Positions 43,998 to 52,801 of a stretch of DNA of 64,000 nucleotides are shown one piece after another. Where the stretch lies: assembly GCF_014649795.1 (NCBI RefSeq), contig NZ_BMTS01000007.1:310001-374000 (forward strand), given 5' to 3'. Position 1 is the stretch's first letter. Each line of letters starts with the position of its first letter. The notes beneath the pieces were generated by a model. That model worked only from the letters and a program-made list of their open reading frames with translations, ran no database searches and was not told the DNA's origin. Position numbers and translations under genes: made by a program. This stretch comes from Streptomyces melanogenes. GTDB lineage: Bacteria > Actinomycetota > Actinomycetes > Streptomycetales > Streptomycetaceae.

Positions 43998-46900
43998 GTG
44001 ATGGGCAGATTACGGCCATGGGCCGGAAGAAGACGCGGTGCCGCCGGCGCGGTGGCGAGCAAGGTCGTGACCGCCGCGGTCGTCGTGGCGCTGCTGGGCG
44101 GCACCATGCAGCAGGCCGTCGCCGCCACCGACCAGCCCGCGACGCGGCCGCTGTCGGCGCTGACTCAGCGCCCGGCAGGCGTACCGGCCGCTGCCGTCAG
44201 GACCGCGGCCGAGCAGGCGAGTGACGACCGTGACCGTGAACTGGTCGAGATCTATGCGCAGTTCGACGAGGAAGAGGAGGTCAGGGAGGCCGCGAAGAAG
44301 GCTCTGGAGAGCACCGATCCGCAGGCGGTCCGGGAGTTCCTGGAGCACGGCGAGTCCGAGGCACGCCAGCGCGCCAAGGAGAAGAAGGACGCCGCGGACG
44401 CCGCCGACCGTCGCACGATCGAGGCGATGCGCGGCACGGGCGGCTCCTTCCTGGAGCAGGAGATCGACCGCGTCCTGAAGGGATCGCGGCAGGACCGGGC
44501 CGACTTCATCGCCTTCGGCGCGGAGATCGCGCGGCAGCGGGACAAGCAGACCGGGCAGAACGACAAGAAGCGCGCGGAGGAGAACCGCAAGCGGGTCGAG
44601 ATGCTGGTGGCGTCCGGTGGCCCGGAGGTAAAGAAGGCCGCTGCGGCGGCCCTGGCTTCCAACGACGACAAGGTCATCGCGGAGTTCCTGGAGAAGGGCT
44701 ACCAGGTCGCCGCGCAGAAGGACGCCGACCGGCGGGCCGCCGAGGAGAAGGCCCAGAAGGAGGCCCAGGAGGCCGCCGAGAAGCTGCGGAAACTGGCGGA
44801 GAACACCGCGCGCGCCGCAGAGGCCCGTACGAAGCTGATCGCCGCCCACGGCGATGCGGTGAAGGCCCTCAAGAACGCCTCGAACGCCATGAGTTCGGCG
44901 GCCGCACAGGCACGTCAGGCCGACCGGATGCTGGCCGCCGACCGGGCCGGCAAGCGGTCGTCGGACTACGGTCCGGTCAAGGCCGAGATCGCCCGGCAGG
45001 TCAAGAACGCGGACGAGGCGGCCAAGCAGGCCCAGGTCGCCGCGGGCCGCGCGAAGACGCAGGCCGAGGTCCTGGTGGAGACCGGTCTGGCGCGCGGCGC
45101 GCAGTGGGCGCAGGTCGCCGAGGGCATCGCGTCGGCGGCGGCCGCCGCGGTCAAGGCCACGCAGACCGCGCAGCACGCGGTGGACGCGACGGCCGCCGAC
45201 GCGGCAGGTCTGGGGGCCAAGAACCAGGCGGAGTTGCACGAGGAGCAGGCCAAGCAGTGGCGTGCGAACGCGGAGGAGCACGCGAAGGCCGCGGCGCAGC
45301 TGGCCGATGCGGCCGGTCGTCAGGCGAAGGTCGCCGACGACGCCGCCGGGAAGAGCCGGCAGGCGCGCGTCGACGCCGAGAAGGCCGAGAAGGAAGCCTG
45401 GGACCACGCCAGGAAGACCCGCGAGGCCCGCGTGGAGGCGCAGCGCCAGGCGAAGATCGCCGCGGAGCAGCGGGCGATCGCCGAGCACGAGCGCACCCTG
45501 GCCGCGGAAGCCCGTGCGCGGGCGGAACGCGAACGGAACAACGCCGCCGCGGCGCGGGCACGGGCCGAGGCCGAGGCCCGTACGGCCGCCGCCAAGCGTG
45601 CCGAGGCTCAGGCGGCCGCCGCTGACGCCGCTGCCGCGCGGGAGCGGGCCGCTGTCCAGGAGGGCAAGTCCGCCACCGCGGACGAAGCAGCTCGCGTCGA
45701 CGAGGAGAAGGCGCGCGAGGCGCGGAACAAGGCGTTCGAGGCCGAGCGCGACCACAAGGCCGAGGAAGCCCGGGCAAGGGCGACCGAGGCGTACGCCGCC
45801 GCGGCCCAGGGCACGAAGGACGCCGAGGCCGCACGGACCGCCGCGACCGAGGCGCGGACCGCGGCCAATGCCGCGGGCCAGGCCGCCGGGCGGGCCCGTA
45901 ACGCCGCCGACGAGGCGAGCGGCGCGGCCACGCGGTCGCGCTCCGCCGCCATCGCGGCCGAGGGCGCCGCCGCCCGTGCGCGGGCCGCGGCCGCCGAGGC
46001 GTCCGCGCATGCCGCGCGGGCGAACGAAGCGGCCAACAAGGCGGAGGCCGCCGCTGCCGCCGCCAACCAGGCCGCGACGAAGGCCGCTTACGAGGCGTCG
46101 GCCACGCACGCCGCGGCCCTGCGGGCCGACCACAAGGCGGCCGAGGCGACGGCCCAGGAAGCCCGTGCGGGCATGGCCGCGCACGAGGCGGCCCGCCTGG
46201 CGGGTCTCGCGGCAGTCGAGGCCAATGGTGCCCTGCAGGCGGCCAACCGTACGAAGGACGAAGCGGAGGGCGCCAACCGTGAGGCGGCGATGGCGCAGAT
46301 CCAGGCCACCGTCGCGGTGCAGGCGTCGCTGTCGGCGCGTTCGACGGCCGCGGGCATCGCCGATCCGGCGAACACGGCCATCGAGCTGACGGCTCCCTTC
46401 TCCGGCCAGGACCTCGACGCGGACTTCGCCGCAGCGGTGGCCCGGGCCGCCCTGGAGATGGGCGCGGAGCAGGTCAAGTCCGCCGAGGCCAAGGCGAACG
46501 AGGCGGTCAAGGCAGCCGAGGCTGCCGAAGCGGCGGCGAGCCGCGCCAACGCCCAGGTGGCACCAGCCTTCAAGGCCGCAGCCAACGCGGCGCGCTCGTC
46601 GGCGGACGCGGCCCGGTCCTCCGCCGCCGCCCTCAAGTCGGCGGCCCAGGCCGCCGAGGAGGCAGCACAGGCCCGTGCGGCCGCAGCCCGCGCCAACCAG
46701 GCGGACACCCAGGCGCAAGCGGACGCCCGGGACGCCCGCCAGGCGGCCAACGACGCGTACGCGGACGCGAACGCGGCCCGTAACACCGCCACCGCTGCCG
46801 AGGCGGAGGCCCAGCGGGCCGGCGACGCCGCCACCCGGGCGGAGAACGAGGCAGCCGCCGCCAACAGCGCCGCCACCACGGCGGAGAAGCAGGCGGCCAT

Positions 46901-47984
46901 CGCCCAGGGCGCGGCCAAGCAGGCGGAGAAGGACGCCGCCGACGCGGGCCGGCTGGCCGACTCCGCCGAGGAACACGCCAAGTCGGCGGAGACGGCGGCG
47001 AAGAACGCCGACACCTACGCCAAGGAGGCCGACGAGGCAGCCAAGAACGCCGAGCAGTACCAGCGCGACCAGGAGCGCAAGGCTCGCGAGGAAGCCGCCC
47101 GGAAGGCCTCGGAGGCCCATGACGTGTCCGCGTCGGGGTCGGAACTGGACCAGGCGCTCAAGGAGCTCAACCTCACCCCCGAGCAGTACAAGGAGGCCAA
47201 GGACCTCGCGGGCAAGGACCTCATCGACTACTTGATGGAGAACGGCGCCGAGCTCCTGGTCGAGCTCTTCCTGGAGGACATCAAGGCCTGCATCGACGAC
47301 CCCGACATCCCGACGTGCCTCTGGGCGATCGTCCAGAACATCGGGCCCGGCAAGCTGCTCAAGATCGGCAGCAAGCTCCCGAAGATCACGAAGGCCATCT
47401 GGGGCATCAACAAGTTCCTCGACAAGATCGCCGGGGCCAAGAAGCGGCTCAAGAAGGTCGAGGAAGCCGTCGAGCGGGTGCAGAAGAAGATCCCCGACTG
47501 CGACCGGGACAAGCCGAAGCCGCCCAAGGGCAAGGGGGTCGCCAGGCTCGCCAGCGGCGGCGGCGCGAAGGACGCGGTGAAGGACATCGCGTGCGGCGAG
47601 ACCGAGTTCTTCACCGTCCAGGACAAGGCCGACGCGGCGCGCCTCCGGGCCGGCGGCCACCCCTTCCCGACCGAGCCGCACCGGGCGCACTTCGGCCCCG
47701 GCGTCTACGCATGGGGAAGCCGGGCCGAAGCCGTGGCCTACGCGGCCAACAAGCCGGGCTCCGAGATCATGCGGTTCACGGTCAGCAACGTGGCCCTGGC
47801 CACGCTCCCGCAGGCCCACCTGGGCCTCATGTCGGACGACGCCGCGACGGAGTTCATGGAAAAGTACAGTCTCCTGTGGGACGGAAAACCCGACCACGGC
47901 CTGAGCTACATCACCCGACCGACGGCCAAGGGCACGGAGAACTACTTCGCGTCCACGGTCTTCCTCATCCTGAAATTCGACTGA
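43998..47984 (+). CDS. Giant exported polymorphic toxin: ALF repeats, Ala-rich stalk, C-terminal toxin domain
   Basis: 1328 aa. Signal peptide VVTAAVVVALLGGTMQQAVA; short-ALF repeats at residues ~75-260 (VREAAKKALESTDPQAVREFL; VKKAAAAALASNDDKVIAEF); a very long Ala/Glu/Arg/Lys heptad-like helical stalk (~260-1060) with no enzymatic motif; a hydrophobic Cys-containing pre-toxin segment (ACIDDPDIPTCLWAIVQNIG); a basic linker; and a C-terminal ~130-residue domain (HRAHFGPGVYAWGSRAEAVA) that looks like a small effector, possibly ADP-ribosyltransferase-like. AGGAGGA is 7 bp before GTG 43998 and 10 bp before ATG 44001. Codon 4 from the ATG is TTA. The stop overlaps the candidate immunity gene. Confidence 0.88.
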   Translation: MMGRLRPWAGRRRGAAGAVASKVVTAAVVVALLGGTMQQAVAATDQPATRPLSALTQRPAGVPAAAVRTAAEQASDDRDRELVEIYAQFDEEEEVREAAKKALESTDPQAVREFLEHGESEARQRAKEKKDAADAADRRTIEAMRGTGGSFLEQEIDRVLKGSRQDRADFIAFGAEIARQRDKQTGQNDKKRAEENRKRVEMLVASGGPEVKKAAAAALASNDDKVIAEFLEKGYQVAAQKDADRRAAEEKAQKEAQEAAEKLRKLAENTARAAEARTKLIAAHGDAVKALKNASNAMSSAAAQARQADRMLAADRAGKRSSDYGPVKAEIARQVKNADEAAKQAQVAAGRAKTQAEVLVETGLARGAQWAQVAEGIASAAAAAVKATQTAQHAVDATAADAAGLGAKNQAELHEEQAKQWRANAEEHAKAAAQLADAAGRQAKVADDAAGKSRQARVDAEKAEKEAWDHARKTREARVEAQRQAKIAAEQRAIAEHERTLAAEARARAERERNNAAAARARAEAEARTAAAKRAEAQAAAADAAAARERAAVQEGKSATADEAARVDEEKAREARNKAFEAERDHKAEEARARATEAYAAAAQGTKDAEAARTAATEARTAANAAGQAAGRARNAADEASGAATRSRSAAIAAEGAAARARAAAAEASAHAARANEAANKAEAAAAAANQAATKAAYEASATHAAALRADHKAAEATAQEARAGMAAHEAARLAGLAAVEANGALQAANRTKDEAEGANREAAMAQIQATVAVQASLSARSTAAGIADPANTAIELTAPFSGQDLDADFAAAVARAALEMGAEQVKSAEAKANEAVKAAEAAEAAASRANAQVAPAFKAAANAARSSADAARSSAAALKSAAQAAEEAAQARAAAARANQADTQAQADARDARQAANDAYADANAARNTATAAEAEAQRAGDAATRAENEAAAANSAATTAEKQAAIAQGAAKQAEKDAADAGRLADSAEEHAKSAETAAKNADTYAKEADEAAKNAEQYQRDQERKAREEAARKASEAHDVSASGSELDQALKELNLTPEQYKEAKDLAGKDLIDYLMENGAELLVELFLEDIKACIDDPDIPTCLWAIVQNIGPGKLLKIGSKLPKITKAIWGINKFLDKIAGAKKRLKKVEEAVERVQKKIPDCDRDKPKPPKGKGVARLASGGGAKDAVKDIACGETEFFTVQDKADAARLRAGGHPFPTEPHRAHFGPGVYAWGSRAEAVAYAANKPGSEIMRFTVSNVALATLPQAHLGLMSDDAATEFMEKYSLLWDGKPDHGLSYITRPTAKGTENYFASTVFLILKFD
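44010..44012 (+). promoter_or_regulatory. TTA leucine codon near toxin start (bldA control point)
   Basis: In-frame TTA (MGRLRPW, Leu 4). In Streptomyces TTA is read only by the developmentally expressed bldA tRNA, so toxin translation may be held back until differentiation. I saw no TTA near the start of any other gene of this locus. Confidence 0.75.
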
Positions 47985-48394
47985 TGACAGAATCCAGAAC
48001 CTACGTCTACAAGCTCCTCAAAGGGCCCTGGGGCGTGAGGATTTCGCTCACCGCGCAGGTTGTCCACGGCGAACCGTCGGACGGTGAACGGGTGTCCCCC
48101 GAGGTGCCTGTGTGGATCGCCTTCGAGGAAACGGCTTCCGCACTCGACGAAGCCGTCAAGACGGGATTGCGTGACGGCCTCGCGGCGGTCGCTTCCGAGG
48201 TGTCGGACAGCGTGGGGGGTGCCCCTGCCACCGTAGTCATCCACCGGATGTCCTACGTCGAGTCGGACTTCCAGGAGGAGGGCGTCCCGGTGGCGATGTG
48301 CCGGTGGGCCGAGGAAGAGTTCAGCCTTCCTCCGCGCGGGATTGAGGCATCGTTCGACCGGGTGGCCAACCGGTATTCCTTCGACTGGCGCTGA
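47984..48394 (+). CDS. Candidate immunity protein of the toxin
   Basis: Cytoplasmic protein of 136 aa without signal peptide. The start codon shares one base with the toxin stop (TGATG), the standard coupling of toxin and immunity genes. It is beta-strand rich at the start (YVYKLLKGPWGVRISLTAQV), then two helices (ALDEAVKTGLRDGLAAVA) and a final ASFDRVANRYSFDW. No known immunity family is recognised. Function as antitoxin is inferred from position, size and cellular location. Confidence 0.75.
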   Translation: MTESRTYVYKLLKGPWGVRISLTAQVVHGEPSDGERVSPEVPVWIAFEETASALDEAVKTGLRDGLAAVASEVSDSVGGAPATVVIHRMSYVESDFQEEGVPVAMCRWAEEEFSLPPRGIEASFDRVANRYSFDWR

Positions 48395-48405
48395 CCCCAT
48401 CCACG

Positions 48406-48442
48406 GCGGTTGCCCTGCTGCTCCAGGCGGCAGGGCAACCGC
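48406..48442 (+). terminator. Terminator after the immunity gene
   Basis: Perfect 13-bp stem GCGGTTGCCCTGC / GCAGGGCAACCGC with an 11-nt loop, 12 bp after the immunity stop. It closes the toxin operon. The next ~530 bp to 48969 contain no supportable gene. Confidence 0.88.
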
Positions 48443-48969
48443 ACTGCTGTCGCGGGGAGAACGGCGGTGATGTCTTGAGCCTCGTGTGGGACATTGGCGA
48501 CTGATGCGGTCGACCAGCGTGGCGATCTCGGGCAGGAGGAAACCGGCGCACAGACCTCACCCACCACCCGGGCACCGTGGCAGGGGAGACCACCGCACCC
48601 GCGGCGGACACCCGTCCCTTCACTACACTGAGCTTGATCGTCTGGTCGTGAGGGCGACTGGGGTCCCTGCATGGGCAGGCTGGCCCCGGGTGGGAAGGGG
48701 CTGGTCGCGGAAGGTTGCGAAGTCCTGATCTCAAGTGGGCCGGTTCCGTCTTCGCCTGGCACGGATCCTGACCGCGACGCTGGAAGGGATCACCGCGCGG
48801 CGCCGAGGCGAAGCACCACGGCGCTAACCCGCCACCAGGCCCTGACGATCCGCTGCCTCGACAGGATGGAGCGGTGGCCCAAACGTTCGAAGTCCCCGCT
48901 CGCCAACGTGCCGGTGAGCGGGGGCTTCGCCGTACCAGGGCTCCGGGGTGTCAGGGCTGGCGCACGGCA

Positions 48970-49575
48970 CTAGTAGCTGTCGTAGGTGGGTTTGCCGTTC
49001 GGTCGGTAGACGCCGACGATGGTGCCGCCCTTCGTCGTCGAGACGCTGACCGGCTCCAGCGAGGTGGGGATCGCTCCGTCGGCGAACAGCCGTTTGCCGG
49101 TGCCGATGATCACCGGGTGGATGGTCAGCCGGTACTCGTCGACGAGTCCGTCCTTCATGAGGGTCTGGGCGAGGTCGCCGCTGCCGACGACGTTGATGTT
49201 GCCGCCGTCGGACGCCTTCAGCCTGCGCACGGCGTCGGCGACGTCACCCTCCAGCAGCGTGGAGTTCTGCCACTCGACGGACGTCAGGGTCCGAGACGCC
49301 ACGTACTTGTGCATGCTGTTCATCCGCTCGGTGAACGGGTTGGCGGGATCGGCGGTCGGCCAGTACGACGCGAAGATCTCGTACGTCTTGCGGCCCAGCA
49401 GCATCGCGTCGGAGCGCTCGTACCAGCCGGCGATGGCCGCGCCGACCTCGTCGTCGGCCACCGGCTTCTGCCAGCCGCCGTGCTTGAAGCCGCTCCCGGA
49501 GTCCTCGTCCGGACCGCCCGGCGCCTGCATGACGCCGTCGAGCGTCAGGAACGTGCAGACAATGATCTTGCGCAT
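48970..49575 (-). CDS. Dihydrofolate-reductase-fold protein (RibD C-terminal/YwjB-like)
   Basis: 201 aa. DHFR-like fold: RKIIVCTFLTLDGVMQAPGG at the N-terminus, DAMLLGRKTYEIFASYWP (cofactor helix), INVVGSGDLAQTLMKDGLVDEY and PVIIGTGKRLF. These motifs are those of the DHFR/RibD C-terminal reductase family of unknown substrate, common in actinomycetes. ATG 49575 is preferred over an upstream frame extension of 11 residues. Confidence 0.9.
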   Translation of the reverse strand: MRKIIVCTFLTLDGVMQAPGGPDEDSGSGFKHGGWQKPVADDEVGAAIAGWYERSDAMLLGRKTYEIFASYWPTADPANPFTERMNSMHKYVASRTLTSVEWQNSTLLEGDVADAVRRLKASDGGNINVVGSGDLAQTLMKDGLVDEYRLTIHPVIIGTGKRLFADGAIPTSLEPVSVSTTKGGTIVGVYRPNGKPTYDSY

Positions 49576-50027
49576 GGTGCGCTCCCTTCGTTGACGGGTA
49601 GACCGCACAGCCGCCGGAAACTCATCGGCGGTACTTCCGGCGCAGCACTATGGCCGCACAGCCGCGGATCGCACCATCGTCAGGGCCGAGACAAGCGACA
49701 GCAGCGAGGTCCGCGTCCTGCCCAGCGGCGGCGGCCAGGAACCGGCCCGGCCGGTGCGCGCGCGGGCGCTGCTGTCCTGAGCGCCCCGGCGAATCCGGCG
49801 AAATGAGAAGACGAGACGGTCCGGCTCGCGTCGTGTTGGCCCCCTGTGCGACGACAACGGTTCCGGCGAATCCGCCGACGAGCCGGGGGACGGGCAGCGC
49901 CGCCACCGACGGCGCGCCTGCCCCGCACCCGGCGCCTCAACCCGCAGGATGCCCCGACCCCCCTGGTCGGCACCCGCATGGTTGGGGTGGGGCAGGGCAG
50001 ACGCGAGGTGATGCGGACGGCGGACCG

Positions 50028-51158
50028 ATGGGCGGCGGCATGCGAAGCGTGGGCGTGGAGGAGGAGCTGTTGCTGGTGGACGCCCGCAGCGGTGAGCCAC
50101 TGGCCCTGTCGGGGGCCGTGCTGGCGGCCGCGGACTGGTCGGTCGGACAGCGGACGGAGGGCGGCGGACCGCAGGGGCACACCTTCGAGAAGGAACTGCA
50201 GCAGGAACAGTTGGAGTTCGCCACCAAACCGGTGAGGGAGATGGGTGAGCTCCTGGAGGAGATCACTCGCTGGCGGGCGGAGGCCGCCCGGCATGCTGCG
50301 TCCGCCGGGGCGCTGGTCGCGGCCCTCGGCACCTCCCCGCTGCCGGTCCGGCCCTCGTTGAGCACGGGCAAGCGGTACGAGTGGGTCGGCGAGCAGTTCG
50401 GCATGACCGCGCAGGAGCAGCTGACCTGCGGCTGCCACGTCCACGTGTCGGTCGAGTCGGACGAGGAGGGCGTCGCGGTCCTGGATCGGATCCGCCCATG
50501 GCTGCCTGTGCTGACGGCGATGAGCGCGAACTCGCCGTTCTGGCAGGGTGAGGACAGCGGATACGGCAGCTACCGCAGCCGGGTGTGGAACCGGCTGCCC
50601 TCGGCCGGGCCCACGGACGTCTTCGGGTCCGCCGACCGCTATCACGAGCAGGTGCGCGCGATGCTCGACACCGGGGTGCTGCGCGACGAGGGGATGATGT
50701 ACTTCGACGCCCGCCTGTCCGCCGCGTACCCGACGGTGGAGGTCAGGGTCGCGGACGTCTGTCTGGAGGCGTCGACCCCGGTCCTGCTGGCGGCCCTGGT
50801 ACGCGGCCTGGTCGAGACCGCCGCCCGCGGTTGGCGGGACGGACAGCCTCCGGCCAGGGTCGGTACGGGCCTGCTGCGGCTGGCGGCTTGGCGCGCCGGC
50901 CGCTCGGGGCTGGACGGCCCGCTCATCGATCCTCGGACGATGCGCGAGACGTCCCCGGAGAGGGCGGTCGAGGCGCTCTACGCCCATGTGCGCGAAGCCC
51001 TGGCCGACCACGGCGACGACGATCGCGTCCGGGAGGGCATCGCCCGCCTCCGGGAGCACGGCAACGGGGCGCGCGTCCAGCGCGGGCTGCTGCGTACGGA
51101 GGGCACGCTCGGCGCTGTGGCCACCCGCTGCGCGGAGATCACTGCCGGGGGCGCCTGA
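50028..51158 (+). CDS. Carboxylate-amine ligase YbdK family (GCS2, glutamate-cysteine-ligase-like)
   Basis: ATP-dependent ligase of 376 aa. Motifs of the GCS2 family: SVGVEEELLLVD at the start, FEKELQQEQLEFAT, GCHVHVSVES (metal/ATP-binding), SPFWQGEDSGYGSYR and TVEVRVADVC. Members make gamma-glutamyl amides or related bonds; the exact substrate is unknown. Starts at 50028 and 50040 are both possible. The gene is divergent from the DHFR-like gene across ~450 bp that hold no clear gene. Confidence 0.92.
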   Translation: MGGGMRSVGVEEELLLVDARSGEPLALSGAVLAAADWSVGQRTEGGGPQGHTFEKELQQEQLEFATKPVREMGELLEEITRWRAEAARHAASAGALVAALGTSPLPVRPSLSTGKRYEWVGEQFGMTAQEQLTCGCHVHVSVESDEEGVAVLDRIRPWLPVLTAMSANSPFWQGEDSGYGSYRSRVWNRLPSAGPTDVFGSADRYHEQVRAMLDTGVLRDEGMMYFDARLSAAYPTVEVRVADVCLEASTPVLLAALVRGLVETAARGWRDGQPPARVGTGLLRLAAWRAGRSGLDGPLIDPRTMRETSPERAVEALYAHVREALADHGDDDRVREGIARLREHGNGARVQRGLLRTEGTLGAVATRCAEITAGGA

Positions 51159-51408
51159 GCCGGAGGCGGTGCGTCGATGCGGGTGTGGGCATTGCCTTGT
51201 TGAGGTGGCGGCCGGACCCCGGCCACACGGGTGGATGCGAGGAGTCCGAGGCGGTGAGCGGCGCGCGACCTCCCGAGCGGCAGCTCATGAAGCAAGGAGT
51301 GGCCGACGTCTTCACAGCGGGTGACCCGTGGTGGGTGGGCGCAGACCGAACGGCCTACGTGCCGCGTGTCGCGGCCGGATCTCGGGGACGGTCGCCGTGC
51401 TCGGGGCC

Positions 51409-51822
51409 ATGCTCGGGCGCATGCGTCGGATCACTGGCTGGGTGTTGGCGGGCACCCTCTGTCTGGCCGCGTCCGGGTGTGCCACGGTCGGTGAACGGGC
51501 CGGGGCCGCCGAGGCGGCGGCCCGTTCCTTCGAGCGGGCGCTGACGGCTTCCGACGGCGTACGGATGTGTGGCGTACTCGCCCCCGCGACGCGGGAGGAA
51601 CTGGAGGCCGAGGCGCCGTGCGGCCAGGCCCTGGCCGCGTTGCGGCTGCCGCCCGCGCCTGGGCCGGCGGAGCGGGTCGATGTCTACGGGGCTCAGGCAA
51701 GGGTGGTCTTCGCGCGGGACAGCGTCTTCCCGACCTCCTTCCCGGACGGCTGGAAGGTCACGGCCGCCGGGTGCATCCCCCGGCAGGGACGCCCGTACCA
51801 CTGCGAGTTGAAGGGGGACTGA
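51409..51822 (+). CDS. Small lipoprotein
   Basis: About 137 aa with signal segment WVLAGTLCLAASGCATV, whose SGC is a lipobox. The mature part has helices (AAEAAARSFERALTASDG) and two to three Cys (VRMCGVL, APCGQAL, GCIPRQG). It is followed directly by a 30-residue membrane peptide and then DUF6766, all spaced or overlapped as an operon. Function unknown. Confidence 0.8.
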   Translation: MLGRMRRITGWVLAGTLCLAASGCATVGERAGAAEAAARSFERALTASDGVRMCGVLAPATREELEAEAPCGQALAALRLPPAPGPAERVDVYGAQARVVFARDSVFPTSFPDGWKVTAAGCIPRQGRPYHCELKGD

Positions 51823-51915
51823 GTGTCCCAGGCACGCGTGCTGTACGTGATGTTCCTGATCGCAGTGTTCGCAGGGCTCGGCTATGCCTTCACGGTGGGG
51901 CTGATGCACCGGTGA
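51823..51915 (+). CDS. 30-residue single-span membrane peptide
   Basis: GTG start directly after the lipoprotein stop, AAGGGGG five bases upstream, 30 codons to TGA 51913-51915. Almost the whole peptide is one hydrophobic segment (VLYVMFLIAVFAGLGYAFTV) with a short polar end (MHR). Its stop overlaps the GTG start of DUF6766 (GTGA). Coupling on both sides and the good ribosome site make it a real small gene. Confidence 0.72.
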   Translation: MSQARVLYVMFLIAVFAGLGYAFTVGLMHR

Positions 51916-52601
51916 GCGCGACGACCGGCCGGGGATTCCTTCGCGACAACGGTCTGACGTTGGCGTTCGGTGCTGGCTTCCTGCTCACGCTGGTGGGCCA
52001 GGCCATCGCCGGCCACGCGGAGCTCAACAGCGTCCTGAAGGCGCAGAGCCTGCATCCTCTCTCGTTCGTCGACTACCTCTTCACCTCGGACTTCATGGTC
52101 GATGTCACGGAGAACTGGCAGTCGGAGTTCCTTCAGTTCTCCCTCTACATCATGGGCACGGTGTGGCTGGTGCAGCGCGGATCGCCGGAGTCCAAGTCAC
52201 TGGACAAGGTGGGGACGGAATCGGATGAGGAACAGCTGGTCGCCACGTACGCGCGCTTCGACTCGCCCCGGTGGGCGGCTGCCGGCGGCTGGCGCAGGGC
52301 TGTGTACTCCCGTTCGCTCGGCCTGGTGATGAGCCTGATCTTTGTGCTGTCGTGGCTGGCCCAATCGGTCACCGGCACCATCGCGTTCAACGAGGAGCAG
52401 CTGCGGCAGCTGCAGGACCCGGTCGGGTGGCCTGTGTATGTGACGTCCGCCGAGTTCTGGAACCGCACGCTGCAGAATTGGCAGTCCGAGCTCCTGGCTG
52501 TGACGGCCATGGTCATCCTCTCGGTCTACCTGCGCCAGCGCGGGTCACCGGAATCGAAGCCCGTGGGTGCCGCTCACGCCGCCACGGGAGTCGAAGGCTG
52601 A
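51912..52601 (+). CDS. DUF6766 family membrane protein
   Basis: 229 aa with about four hydrophobic segments (LTLAFGAGFLLTLVGQAIAG; LQFSLYIMGTVWLVQRGSPE; LGLVMSLIFVLSWLAQSVTG; LLAVTAMVILSVYLRQRGSP). Two similar halves each contain a WQSEFL/WQSELL motif and end in QRGSPESK, showing an internal duplication. The pattern fits DUF6766, a Streptomyces family of unknown function. GTG 51912 overlaps the preceding small peptide gene. Confidence 0.85.
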   Translation: MSATTGRGFLRDNGLTLAFGAGFLLTLVGQAIAGHAELNSVLKAQSLHPLSFVDYLFTSDFMVDVTENWQSEFLQFSLYIMGTVWLVQRGSPESKSLDKVGTESDEEQLVATYARFDSPRWAAAGGWRRAVYSRSLGLVMSLIFVLSWLAQSVTGTIAFNEEQLRQLQDPVGWPVYVTSAEFWNRTLQNWQSELLAVTAMVILSVYLRQRGSPESKPVGAAHAATGVEG

Positions 52602-52801
52602 CTGGTCGGACGGCGCCAGGGCCAGGGGGCGGTGGTGAGATCGATTCCCCCGTTCTGGCTTTCCGGGCGATGGAGCCCTGTGCGGACAGGCGCAGCCGAG
52701 GCCTCGGTCTCTCCACGCCCGCCTCCACGCCAGGCTCGTCGCCCACGAACGCGGTTGCCGCATCCGCCTGCACGCCGCGTCCCGGCGGTTCACCACGGCT
52801 G

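Noticed and set aside
44010..47897. 1295-codon open frame on the minus strand opposite the toxin
   Set aside because: It is a shadow of the Ala-rich stalk: GC-rich third positions keep the opposite frame open. No start context, and Leu/Arg/Gly-rich low complexity.
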